DNA of 64,000 bases from Blakeslea trispora (taxonomy: Eukaryota; Mucoromycota; Mucoromycetes; Mucorales; Choanephoraceae): the NCBI GenBank assembly GCA_025331445.1, contig JAIWNE010000002.1, positions 62,001-126,000 of the forward strand, in the 5' to 3' direction. Of this stretch, positions 1 through 9,880 are shown one piece after another (position 1 is the first letter of the stretch; each line of letters opens with the position of its first letter). The notes beneath the pieces are model-generated. The model was given only the letters and a program-made list of their open reading frames with translations, had not been told where the DNA came from and searched no databases. Position numbers and translations under genes: made by a program.

Positions 1-154
1 AAGCTTTTACCTATAACTTCATCTGCGTTGCTCTTACTTTTCTTCTTGATCATCGATTTGCCAGCAGCTATCTTCATCTTCTCTTCTTTCTTAGCCATCT
101 TGGCATCTTTCTTCTCTTTTTCCAAAACATGCTCATAATGAATCTTGCTTCGTT

Positions 155-2741
155 TTACATTTTTGGTCGCCCTTTAATGCTGATTTTTGTTCTTGGAGGC
201 TCAACCTTTTCAATCCTATTAGACTCTATCTTTTTCATTGCATTTCGAACAGAGTCAATCAAATTATCTCTGTCTTGCTTTGTAGCAAGCGAGTCATGAA
301 AGTCAACCAGGTCAGATGCAAGGGCAAGGATTGAAGCCTTTTCCGTTGAATTAACATTGACTTTTTTTGCCTTGCCTGCACTATGGATAACTTCATAGTC
401 ATCGCCTGTTGCATCATTGACTGTGCAGTCATCACCCTCATCAACATCAGTCTCCCATAATTCTTCCTCTTCCTCTTCTTTTTCTTCTTTTTCTTCTTTT
501 TCTTCTTTTTCTTCTTTTTCTTCTTTTTCTTCTTTTTTTTTTTCTTCTTTTTCTTCTTTTTCTTCTTTTTCTTCTTTTTCTTCTTTTTCTTCTTTTTCTT
601 CTTTTTTCTTCTTTTTCTTCTTTTTCTTCTTTTTCTTCTTTTTCTTCTTTTTTCTTCTTTTTCTTCTTTTTCTTCTTTTCTTCTTTTTCTTTTTTTTTTT
701 TTTTTTCTTTTTTTTCTTCTTTTTCTTCCTCCAAATAAACTACATCTAGTTAGACATTGGTTGGCTTTTATTCCATTGTATGAAAGGCTAACGTTTTTGT
801 ATACAACATCAGGATGTAGTTACCATTATCGTTCTTGGAAGAACCAAATCTTTATCGACTGGCAACAATATCCAATGGTATCTGTCTATCATAGATACTC
901 AAAATGTGCTTGCAGGGCAGATCATATTGTAATCTGACCGAACACAAACACGCGCAATAGCTAACTGGAGTTGTAGCTGATCGCAACTTCAGTAACTCCT
1001 TGAAAATCTTGCTGATAGCAAAAGAGTACAACTTTTGGAACAGTGGTCTGATTAATCTGAACACATGTTCTTCTTGAGTGTACAAGCTACGGTACGAGAG
1101 TACTTCTTGGCTTGCTTTTTCATTCATATCATCTTCCTATTAACAATGATTCAAATCTGAATTAGGTCTACATAATTTCAAAAGAAAGTTTTAAACTTAC
1201 TCTTCTTTTATACCATTGATCAATCTTCTCTGTTGTGAGAACAATAGTACCCGAAGATGACTTGATGTACCTTTTCAAAGATGAATGGCTGCTCTCAACT
1301 CTGTTTCAAGAGCGGTCTCCCATATGAGGAAGCTTGTAGGTGTGGAAAGCTGTCCACTTTTCAGCCTCTTCCATTTTGCTATAAAAGAGTTTAGTGGCAT
1401 CAATTGAAGGGCTGATTACTTTACCTTTCAATGAACAAAATTGCTTTTTTCTTGCCTTCCTCGCTTGCATAGTTAATGGGAGATTGACAACCATCATCTT
1501 GTGGTTTTATGCTTGCCTTAATTAATAGAATTTATTTTAGATAAGAGTCGTGTTTTTTGTCTTTCTTTACATTTGCTCACCTTGTCTTTTTCAGAAAAAA
1601 TATCTGGCTGATCAAGAAAAAAGTCCTTCAATGATTGCACAGCTATGTTCATTTCCTCCCTCGTAATAGTCTTTAAAGCAATAGCTTGAAATCTCATCTT
1701 GATCTCTTGTCTGATAGCGTGTCTTCTATCTTTGTCTTTCTCAGTAATGGAATTCATCAGCTTGGCTTCAAATCTCTTCTGCATATGTACATAACATAGA
1801 ATGTTATGTGCAGAAGGAAACACAGCTGCAATAGCATTTTTCAATGCTTGTTCATTGTCTGTAGTGACAGTGAGAGGACCACCAGCATTAGGCCAAACTG
1901 CCTTCTGTAAGCAACTGAGAACCCATTCATACTGGGTGTTGCCTTCTTCGCTGATGAATGCACCGGCAACTTCGAAGGTCATCAAAGTACTGGGCTTAGT
2001 GCTTTCTACACTACTTGTACCAACAATGTTCACAAAGGTTAGTTTGTGAGCATTGATCTTGTAGGTAGAATCGATCACGAGATTTTCTGGCATGCATCTT
2101 GCTTTGTCAATACCTGATCTTGGTGCAAAGAAAACGGCATCGATTCTCTGATCATTGTCCACGGTGTAAAAGACTTCATAATCTCTTTCTTCTAATCTAG
2201 TAATATACTCATACATCATCTTACTGCGCTCAGTACTGAGAAATCGGTACTGAAGATTTTTAAGGTCTTTTTTAAGTATATTCTTTATGTTGTCACCCTT
2301 CATCTGACAGAATACGCTCTCAGCATTCATTCCTGATTTAAAATAAGAAAAAACTTTCTCTTCGGATTCAACTGACATCTTTCTGTTGATACTGTAAGCT
2401 GCTGGGCTATTAGGAATATCATGGTTGTGAATTCCATGACGACGACCGGCAACCCATTTTTGGAAATATTTATCGTATTTGAAATTGATGAAAACATCAC
2501 AAGAGTACTTCTTACTTCTTCTGGCATTTGTAGTTTCTGCTCGGTCTGATCTGACTCGCTTTTCGCCGCCATGCTTACAAATATAATTGACAGAAGTGGA
2601 TGTGGATGATTTGATGCTCATGATAACATTGTGCTCTTTTCTGAGTTGACGAATATCATCGCGTAAATCCTCTTTGTTGTCGTATTCTGTTGCTACAATC
2701 CTGTTAAAGAATTCCAAATAAGGGGCAACTTCTTCATTCAT
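155..2741 (-). pseudogene. FAR1/MULE-type transposase, broken
   Basis: Mutator-like (MULE/FAR1) transposase relic. The ATG at 2741 opens a long frame. A FAR1/WRKY-GCM1-like zinc region comes first (Cys of VNYICKHGG, then HNHD), followed by a MULE DDE core (LVIDSTYK, then TVTTDNEQALKNAI, then the FPSAHNILCYVH segment). A later exon carries RVESSHSSLKR and a SWIM-type zinc finger (CACL...LPCKH near 920-970). The C-terminal tail ends in KGRPKM with a stop at 155-157. Introns are probable near 1390-1600 (boundaries unclear) and at about 1139-1201. In-frame stops at 1306-1308 and near 853, plus a long low-complexity tract between the SWIM finger and the tail, indicate an inactive copy. Terminal inverted repeats were not identified, so the element borders are unknown. 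Confidence 0.72.
466..735. repeat. TTTTTCTTC-type 9-bp microsatellite
   Basis: About 270 bp of a T/C-only strand built mainly from the 9-mer TTTTTCTTC, with some interruptions and homopolymer T runs. The unit is a multiple of three. On the minus strand it reads as Glu/Lys repeats inside the relic transposase frame, between the SWIM finger and the KGRPK tail. Confidence 0.9.
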
Positions 2742-3033
2742 TTTTATAATAGACAAAAGAAAATATTTTTTATTAACAGTCGTTGTCAAAAATATTTATT
2801 AAATAAATAATGACAAAGTTTCCAACTTTTCGAGCTGCTTGTTCAACATGAAAGCAGGTGTATTCTTTGCAAACAATATAATTATTACGACCGAGAGAAA
2901 ATAAGTTATGCATTCTCTTTTTCGTGTCAAGCACCTATGCTAAAGTAGTTGCTTTGACACGAGAATACAGCAGAGTTGAAATAGTGAAGGTGACAGTAGA
3001 GGAATAGAAATCATTTCGATCAAGGGGTAGTAT

Positions 3034-3247
3034 AGTGGACCAAAAAAAAAGGGCGTCTGAAGGGTGTTTTTGAGTGGACAAGTATCCCTCTTTCCTTTAT
3101 TAGAAATTTGTACATCGAGTGGACAAAAAAGTTGGGGGGAGCAAGGATTATTACTATCGTAACTTGAAAGGGTGAGTGGACAAAATGTTTTTGGGGTGTC
3201 TGTAGGGAAATTTCGAGTGGACAAACTGAGTGGACGTAGTGTTATCC
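3034..3247. repeat. Clustered GAGTGGACAAA motifs, possible transposon terminus
   Basis: Six copies of (G/T)AGTGGAC start at about 3033, 3072, 3117, 3174, 3215 and 3228; most are followed by AA(A). The last copy reads AGTGGACGTAGTGTTATCC (3229-3247). It matches AGTGGACGCAGCATCATCC at 46016-46034 except for four transitions. Repeated short motifs next to a conserved end are what the terminal region of a DNA transposon with transposase-binding repeats looks like. No partner end or transposase was found, so this is inference. Confidence 0.5.
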
Positions 3248-3525
3248 TACCAGAACTAGAAAAAGTAAGAACTAAACATTACTTTCTTTTATTATTCTCT
3301 TATTAACATCTAAATAAAGCCAACTCTATATCATTGATAAAAGTCAAGAGTATTATTTCAAGATAAATATTTGGTTGAACTCTATCTAGAACTCTGAACC
3401 TAAAGCCCTTTTCAGGAAGTCACCATATTTCAAAACCTAAATATAAATGACAGCTGAGATCAACTTCAGGATTAAGCCAATCAATCCCTTAGATCATTTC
3501 CAAAATAGTCATACATCAATAACGG

Positions 3526-3925
3526 TAACCCTTATTATAACAAGAGCAAGTCTTTAAAGCTTGCTCATCAACAATCATTTCTACTCTCGGCTTAAATAAT
3601 TGGATAAACCAATCTCAGATCATTTTGTATAAATAGTCGTTGTAAATTCATTAGATAGAAAACCTATCTCTCTTTATCATAATAAAAGGATTATCAAAGT
3701 ACTCACTTGTCTTTTTATTCTTGCATGTTACCCAATCTCTACAGTCAAGAGAGAGAAAACAGGAGCCGAGTTGAGCGAAGCGTCAACAGAAGAGTCCACA
3801 TGCATGTCATTAAGAGCCATGGATGCAGCAGGGAAAGACATGGTAGAAGCAGAGAAAATGAATATTGTAAAAAAAATTTAGATCTGAAACAAAGGGAGTC
3901 AGGTAACTGTAGCTATTTAGGTGAT
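3526..3925 (+). mobile_element. Possible LTR plus short gag-leader remnant
   Basis: GTAACCC near 3526 and GTTACCC near 3732 loosely bracket about 205 bp containing a TATA-like TATAAATA (about 3627) and a polyadenylation-like AATAAAAGG (about 3680), in the order expected of an LTR. About 85 bp downstream a short frame begins MSLRAMDAAGKDMVEAEK and stops after about 25 codons. No gag-pol, second LTR or clear target duplication is visible. It could be unrelated AT-rich sequence. Confidence 0.25.
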
Positions 3926-5115
3926 TAATCAAAAAAAGTTATATCCGAGAATATAACAGGCACAAATAAAACAAGTAAAAGCGTAAAGATAGATATGAAT
4001 TTAATCTGCATTTATTTCAAATATATGCCTTCTATTTATACTCTCATGATAACTGAGTAGCAATCCTTATTTAGACTGAGTGCAATTGATGATAGCTAAT
4101 CGGGTGCTTTGGATAAAGGTTGATACCAATTGCGCATTGACCAAAGGTTACCATTGGCGCAATTGTTTCGATCCAAGTGTCCTGATGTAAATGAAGTGTG
4201 ATCCGATCATTTATTTAGACTGAGCTAAGTGTCAATCTGGCTATGAACAATGAAAGGTCGTGTAACTAAGTATCCGCTTAGATCTAGATAATGTCTCAGA
4301 TGAAGTAGAATCTAGGTTGTATACAACAGGAATGTCAATATAAATTATGTTTGGTATCACAAAACAAGATCTGTATTTAATTTAGGAATCGCAATATGTC
4401 GGGTACGGGTTGAGTTTGACTCGACTTACAAAAAGTCGGGTTTGCCAAAAATCTAAAGTCGAGTCGAGTCACCCGTCGGGTAATGGTATTCGGGTTTACT
4501 TTAGTGTTACTGTAGAAGTAATATAGAGCTTAATTTTGCTTTCGATTAAAGAAACTCCTTTTCTTACATTACATTTATCATTTTGGCCATTTTGGTTTTC
4601 TTTTATTATGTACTTGCAATATCAACAATACGATGATGCTTCCTTCATAAAGCGTGGTGTAGTGAACTACATAACTTTAGATACCTATATTCTTAAATCA
4701 GCCAATCAAATCCTTCTATTTTAACATAATAATAAAGAATTATTTACCATCCCCCATAGTGGGTTCCGACTTAGGTGTCCCGCTATTTTAAAAACCCAGT
4801 TTTTAATAACTGTGGTGATTACACCATATTGAATATAATATTATATTAGAACAATAATTTAAATAAGAAGACAATCACTTGTACCAAAATACAACCCATA
4901 ATTAAGCATGGGAAATTAACTCATGTAAATAATCAGACTCAAACAGTATAACTTAAAAGAAGTACTTAAATGCTTACTCATAATAAAAAGGTGGGGAAAT
5001 TACACAAAGCCCAAATCAAAGTTTACCAAATTTAAAGTCCTAATCCAACTGTATTTAGGAACAGTAAAAATACAGGACAATGGTAGAACACTGGAAGAAG
5101 ACCTCAACCGTCATA
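3926..5115. other. Intergenic, no supported gene
   Basis: AT-rich sequence between the possible LTR remnant and the TIR element. It contains an inverted repeat (listed separately) and two copies of TTTATTTAGACTGAG-like sequence (about 4070 and 4211). No convincing gene was found. Confidence 0.6.
4399..4480. repeat. GC-richer imperfect inverted repeat
   Basis: The left arm at 4399-4427 (begins TCGGGTACGGGT, ends GACTCGACTT) pairs imperfectly with the right arm at 4456-4480 (begins AAGTCGAGTCGAGT, ends CCCGTCGGG), with about 28 nt between. It stands out in AT-rich surroundings and could be a small MITE-like palindrome. Confidence 0.55.
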
Positions 5116-5117
5116 TA

Positions 5118-8100
5118 ACGTGCCTTCAGTTTTAAAACGGCGAAAATTAAAAATTGTGAGGGTGTGACTGGGAGACTTGTCACTCTCGAACAGACTGAAA
5201 TTGGAGAGCAAGCCAAGAGATTCTGGTGTTTGTAGAGCATCAACAAACAAAGCAACGAAATTAGGAGTGTATGCTGAAACAGCTAGTAGCACATGAAAAG
5301 ATATAAAACCATTATTATGAATTGAAATAAAAAGAATAACTTGTTTTACTTCCCCATAAAACCAACTGCCCTCGCAATTATTGAATTTTCTTAAGGATAT
5401 TTTATAGTCAAGGAGATATTAGTAATCAGAATAGTTAGTCAGTCACAAAGGTACAAAAGACCCAATACAACAAAATTGTTTCAAATTTTCCTCTTTAATT
5501 TTTTGGTTTTATAGAGGGATCGAACCCATGACCCAAGAACAAATTTACGTATTTTCAAACTTTTTATTACAAATCTTTAAGGATTCTAACCTTTCGGTGA
5601 GAAAGGTATCTCTTCTCAACGAACATCTTGACATCAGCTGTCACTTCTCTCCCGCGTTTTTGCTTGCTGTATGCTTCGATACAGTTCATACAGCGCTGGA
5701 AATATCTTCTTATCTGAGCAATATTTCCTGCTTTGTCCAAAACGCAGGAATATTTTTTTCTAACGACTTGAATGTGTAATCACATCTAAGCCGGGCATCT
5801 CCTTTAGCCATACCCCAGTACATTTCAATCCAATTACATTCGCAATGGTACTTGGGGTATAGCTCGAAGATGTGGTCAGCATCTTCTACAACTTGTTGCA
5901 AAGCAGTTCTTTGAGCAACAAAGTCAGGTCTGCTACCCAAGAAGTGGGCAGCACAGCACATAGCCTTCTCGCCAGGGGAGTCTTGCCCACACCGAAGTTT
6001 CCACTGCTTGTCTTAAAGATCGCAGAGCCATTGACCTCTTTCTTCAAGGATTTTCTTGATAACTAATATTTGCAGTTTGTTAGTCGTGTGATTGTAGCTA
6101 TTTAGAGTTATTCACCCGTAAAGTATCTGACTTTTTTGACTTTGGGTCGGCCTTTTGAGTCATGGGAGTAGATCTCCTTCTCATAAAAGAACGACTGGTG
6201 AAGAAGCTGACCAGTCGAGAGCTTGACAGTTGTGTCTCTGAACTGATACTTTTTAGACAGAGACCATGGTTTCTCACCGAGTGTCATCCGGCTTACAACC
6301 AATGCGTCATCGCTGTAGGCCCCATGGTTTGAGCTGTTGTCAAAGAGGAATACAGCTCGGCATTCAGGATGCAAGCTTTCAAACAACCCGATGACATGGT
6401 CCTTGAGTTGGGCAACCATGTCTTTGTGAGTCCACCAACCATCTCTACTCTCGCCAGCTTTAAACAGCTTACGAGAGGTCCATCCCTGGATCCTCATCGT
6501 TCCATGACAGGGACACTGGAACTCACTTACCATGATGGAAGAACCAGGCCCTTTCTTTCGAATGAAGGATTCACCCTCCAAACTCCAGATGTCTTCCTTC
6601 CCATCATTTGCATAGAAGGTCGACTCGTCATGGGTCACAAAGACAATCTTTTCTTCACCGTCGTTCAACACAGGTTCCAGGATTCTCTCTAGGTCTTCGC
6701 CTTCGTAGAACTCGGATCTATGCATGTAACCCATCATGCGGGCAGACCACTCCTTTTGGTATGCCACAGCATCCTCTCGCTCATGGCTGTCAAAAAATAT
6801 GCCTTTCTTCTGCTTGCCATAGGTGTATCCCCACTCATTTAAGTACTTGCTAATGGTTGAAATACCTACGAAGCCGGTAACATCTAGGCAAGAAGGCACG
6901 ACTTCCTCATCAATGTAACTCTTGATGTCCACAAGAGAACGCTCGGCAGCCTTAGCCTGCTGGATGTACTCCAGAACCTTTGACTTGATGTCGTTATGGC
7001 TCAAGAACGACTCTTTCTTGGTATGAATACCTTGGCTGTGATTAGAAAGATCACCATGCTCAAGGTATTCCTTGGCCCGGCTAACTATGCTCTTGGCCCG
7101 ATAGTTCTTGACGTTATTAGGCCAAAGAGATTCAGCAACCTTCTGGCTAGCTTCACCCTTCTTCAGCCCCTCCAAACGGTTTTCAAAATATCTGAAAACC
7201 GAGATGAGTCTGAAAGCGTTGTAAGAGTCCAATGAGCTTCCCTCGTGCTTCTTGTTCATTACAGACTTGGTTTGCTCATGCAACGCTTCCATTGACTCAT
7301 TAACCAGGAGGAGCTCTTCTTGAGGGTGAGTCAGTTGCTTACTATCATCCACAGTTGCCGTTTCGGTGATCACAGTGATGCCGAAGTTAAACAAAGTCGA
7401 TTTAGGATCGACTTTGTTAGCTTCGACTCTACGCCGCCACTTGGTTGTTCTAGAGTAATCAGAGTAAGGACCCTTTCTCTTTCTGATGCTTGAGCCATCA
7501 TCTTTCAATCCATTCAGAGCAGAGCTGCTGATGTCTTCCTCCCAAGCTTGCCAATCTTCAACAGCCTCGACAACTTCAGCATCAACATCATCAGCAACTG
7601 AAACACTGAGTTTTTCATTTTTTTCCATCCTTAACCATCTTCCGTTGCTATCCTTTTACAAAGAAGCAGTTCTTGATTTTTTTTACTTGTAAAGGGCATT
7701 GTGATATTGTTAAAAGTGAAAAAGAAGTCAAATTTCTTGACACGATACCTGTAAATAATTATTGTTATTACACACATTAAGGAACACAAAACAAAACTTC
7801 AACAGGTTTTAATTGGCTAGTCGGTGTTTGTATTTTTAAGTATCGGAAAATTAATTTTAGGCCCTGTAAAGACTTTGTTTCAAAATTTGGGCTTCTCACA
7901 TACCTCCCTGCCAAAAATTTTCGAGAACCGACAAACTTTGAAGAGCTTCACAGAAAAACTTTTGCGGGCAAAAAAAAAAAAAAATTCTAAGCTTTTAACA
8001 ATGTTCTAAAACATATTTAAAACAACATCAAAAGTTCAGATTTTGTTTTTGCTTGTAAAAGTTTTTTTTTTGTGAAGCTCTTCAAAGTTTGATGATTTTC

Positions 8101-8126
8101 TCGGCGTTTTAAGACTGAAGGCACGT
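5118..8126 (-). mobile_element. 3.0-kb TIR transposon, Tc1/mariner-IS630 type
   Basis: The left terminal repeat (5118-5146, begins ACGTGCCTTCAG) and the right terminal repeat (8096-8126, same sequence inverted) match over about 30 nt with a few mismatches. Both are flanked by TA (5116-5117 and 8127-8128), the target duplication typical of the Tc1/mariner/IS630 superfamily. The transposase lies inside on the minus strand. The right end also carries a long subterminal inverted repeat: the arm containing CAAACTTTGAAGAGCTTCAC near 7930-7955 is repeated inverted near 8065-8090. Element length 3,009 bp. The transposase is broken, so this copy is non-autonomous. Confidence 0.8.
5567..7628 (-). pseudogene. 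DDE transposase of the TIR element, disrupted
   Basis: The main exon runs from ATG 7628 to 6116. A probable 53-nt intron (6063-6115) has GT-AG ends and a GACTAAC branch-like site. The second exon then reads IKKILEERGQW into a TAA stop at 6013-6015. Catalytic-type residues are visible: Asp in VTHDESTFYAND, Asp in AVFLFDNSSNHGAY, and Glu in CNWIEMYWGMAKG, matching a D-D-E layout of the IS630/Tc1 kind. A one-base frameshift in an A-rich run near 5750 separates the DDE region from the conserved-looking C-terminus (stop 5567-5569). Two lesions in an otherwise readable protein suggest recent inactivation. The exact family name is not certain. Confidence 0.75.
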
Positions 8127-8299
8127 TACTTTACTTATATCTCTAGTCGGACAACTTAAAACCTGGTGCTCATCACTTATAACCTTGCTGCCTGATTGCT
8201 CTGTTATATCTATTTGTTCTCTTTCTCAAGTTACTGCAAAAAACTATCCTTTGTCCTGCAACAATGGAAAAATGAAGGCATTATGGACAATAAAAAAAA

Positions 8300-8373
8300 T
8301 GATTTCTGCCAGACTCGAACTGGCGACCGTCTGCGTGTTAAGCAGACGTGATAACCAACTACACCAAGAAACC
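8300..8373 (-). tRNA. tRNA-Val (AAC)
   Basis: On the minus strand the 74-nt sequence folds as a complete cloverleaf. Acceptor GGTTTCT pairs with AGAAATC (one G-T), followed by discriminator A. The D-arm begins GTGT. The anticodon stem TCTGC/GCAGA encloses loop TTAACAC, giving anticodon AAC (Val). The variable region is 5 nt, and the T-arm is GCCAG-TTCGAGT-CTGGC. No intron. Sequence around the anticodon closely resembles yeast tRNA-Val(AAC). The A box overlaps the duplicated 15 bp used by the adjacent LINEs, whose first copy begins one base upstream of the mature 5' end. Confidence 0.96.
8359..8373. repeat. 15-bp LINE target-site duplication, copy A (in tRNA)
   Basis: CTACACCAAGAAACC, which is the first 15 nt of tRNA-Val read on the other strand. 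Identical copies occur at 13753-13767 and 19145-19159. Confidence 0.93.
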
Positions 8374-8464
8374 GCCTTTCTTTCTCCTTTTGATCACTTC
8401 TTTTTAATTCAAATTCCGTTTTCGAAAAAAGCTCGACTTCCTCCTTATTAACCAGCGTATTTCT

Positions 8465-9880
8465 TTGTCAATTATTATTCCCCAATCTCGTCCGCACATT
8501 TTGGTACCCAAAGTGTCCCAATCCGACAACTCTAGCACATTCACCAACGCGATTCACGACATTTCGACATCTTCAACTAAAGATCTCGACTTCGAAGCCT
8601 CATCTACAAAGAACCTAGCATCAGAACCAGCTGAAACTTTGTCAGAATCTATCTCTGTATTAGAAACATCACCTATTAAAGTTTCAAGTCTCTCCGGTAA
8701 GCGCTTGCATAGTTCACTTTCGCCGCCTTTGATCCCTGCCGACATGACGCGTACCTTGCCGAGATCTCGAGTTGATGACGTCAGCATCTCTTCGACATCT
8801 GCTCCACTTGAGCTGAACAAAGACGTTGTCTTTGACTTTGGTCTCTCTGTTGCTCCTTCTCTCTCTGGTGCTGATTCTTTGCCAGAGGTAAGTAATGTTT
8901 CTTTGCTCTCGTCGGCCTCTCCCTCTTCCTCTGCTCCTCCTGCTTGGTTTGCTGCTTTTCAGGCCAAGTTTGAAAAGTATGAAGAGCGTCTCTCTCAGTT
9001 GGAGTCTCTTGTTGCTGAGAACTCGGCACTCAAGAAAGAGCTTGCCGCTGCTCGTGCCAAGATCTTGGAACTTGAGAACAAGTCTGGTCCTTCTCTCTCT
9101 TTGTCCCCGTCTGTTGATGTAGCAATGGATGATGACTTGCTTCCTTCTTCCTTGCCTGCTCCTTCTGTCTCTCCTTCGGCCGCCGTGTCTAAATGGGCTC
9201 ATGTTGCTGCTGCTGCTCCTACACCTGCTGAGGCCTATGGTAAGTCCAACAAGTCGGTTTCCTCTTTGGCTGTTCAGGCCAAGCCCAAGAAAAAGATCAC
9301 GCCTCGCCAACGTAAGGCCGCTGCTCGTATCTTTCTTGTTTCTTCTCCGGCTGGCTCTTCAGTAGACTCACCTCTCTTTGAGTATGTTTACTTGCCAAAC
9401 AAGTATCGGGACCGTCTCTCTGCTTTCCGTCATAAGCTGCGACTTATCGGATTGGATAACAGCCGTGTCCTTGATGTGCACTACCCAGCTCGTAACGTTG
9501 TAGCTTTGCTCATTCACACTGCTTACAAGGCTGATCTTCTCAAGGTCATGGACAAGTATTCTCTCCCGGTCTTGACAGACTTTGATCCTTTCTCTGGATC
9601 CAATGTCTTTGATCCTGCTTTTGCCTCTCTGGATGCCGATGCTCTCACTGCCAAGGCTCGTGAACTGCAACAAGCTCGTCTTCTTCGTGCTCTTGGCTAT
9701 GTTCGTGAACAAACGCGTAGACTGGTGGCCTACGACTTTGTCCGTCAAGGTTGGTTGTCAAAGGAACAGGCCGGTACTGTAGTTGGTCCTCTCTCTTCTG
9801 TAGTTGGTGTTGACTCTGCTCCCTCTACTGATATGGAAATTGCCTTGGCCGGTGACGGTGAACCGGTCTCATCCTCTTAA
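8465..9880 (+). CDS. LINE copy 1 ORF1 (coiled-coil nucleic-acid-binding type)
   Basis: Open frame ending TAA at 9878-9880, which shares its last base with the ORF2 start. The first in-frame ATG is at 8744 (378-residue product). The frame is open upstream to a TAA at 8405-8407 without an ATG, so a non-AUG start or a start at 8744 are both possible. The N-terminal part is Ser/Thr-rich and acidic. A coiled coil (FEKYEERLSQLESLVAENSA and following heptads) is followed by a basic KPKKKITPRQRK segment and a compact C-terminal domain. By analogy with LINE ORF1 proteins it should bind the element RNA. No CCHC knuckle is seen here. Confidence 0.8.
   Translation: MSIIIPQSRPHILVPKVSQSDNSSTFTNAIHDISTSSTKDLDFEASSTKNLASEPAETLSESISVLETSPIKVSSLSGKRLHSSLSPPLIPADMTRTLPRSRVDDVSISSTSAPLELNKDVVFDFGLSVAPSLSGADSLPEVSNVSLLSSASPSSSAPPAWFAAFQAKFEKYEERLSQLESLVAENSALKKELAAARAKILELENKSGPSLSLSPSVDVAMDDDLLPSSLPAPSVSPSAAVSKWAHVAAAAPTPAEAYGKSNKSVSSLAVQAKPKKKITPRQRKAAARIFLVSSPAGSSVDSPLFEYVYLPNKYRDRLSAFRHKLRLIGLDNSRVLDVHYPARNVVALLIHTAYKADLLKVMDKYSLPVLTDFDPFSGSNVFDPAFASLDADALTAKARELQQARLLRALGYVREQTRRLVAYDFVRQGWLSKEQAGTVVGPLSSVVGVDSAPSTDMEIALAGDGEPVSSS

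Noticed and set aside
417..749. Poly-Ser/Phe frame on the plus strand
   Set aside because: Entirely a translation of the TTTTTCTTC microsatellite.
2940..3224. 94-codon minus-strand frame with repeated FCPL
   Set aside because: The repeats are the GAGTGGACAAA DNA motif read backwards, explained better as a nucleotide repeat.
5512..5534. Minus-strand GGGTTCGATCCC resembling a tRNA T-arm
   Set aside because: No matching D-arm, anticodon arm or acceptor upstream, and it falls beside the transposase C-terminus.
8886..8960. 75-nt GT-AG 'intron' (GTAAGTAATG...TTTTCAG) inside LINE ORF1
   Set aside because: Its length is a multiple of three and it is retained in both retrotransposed copies, which a real intron would lose; treated as coding.
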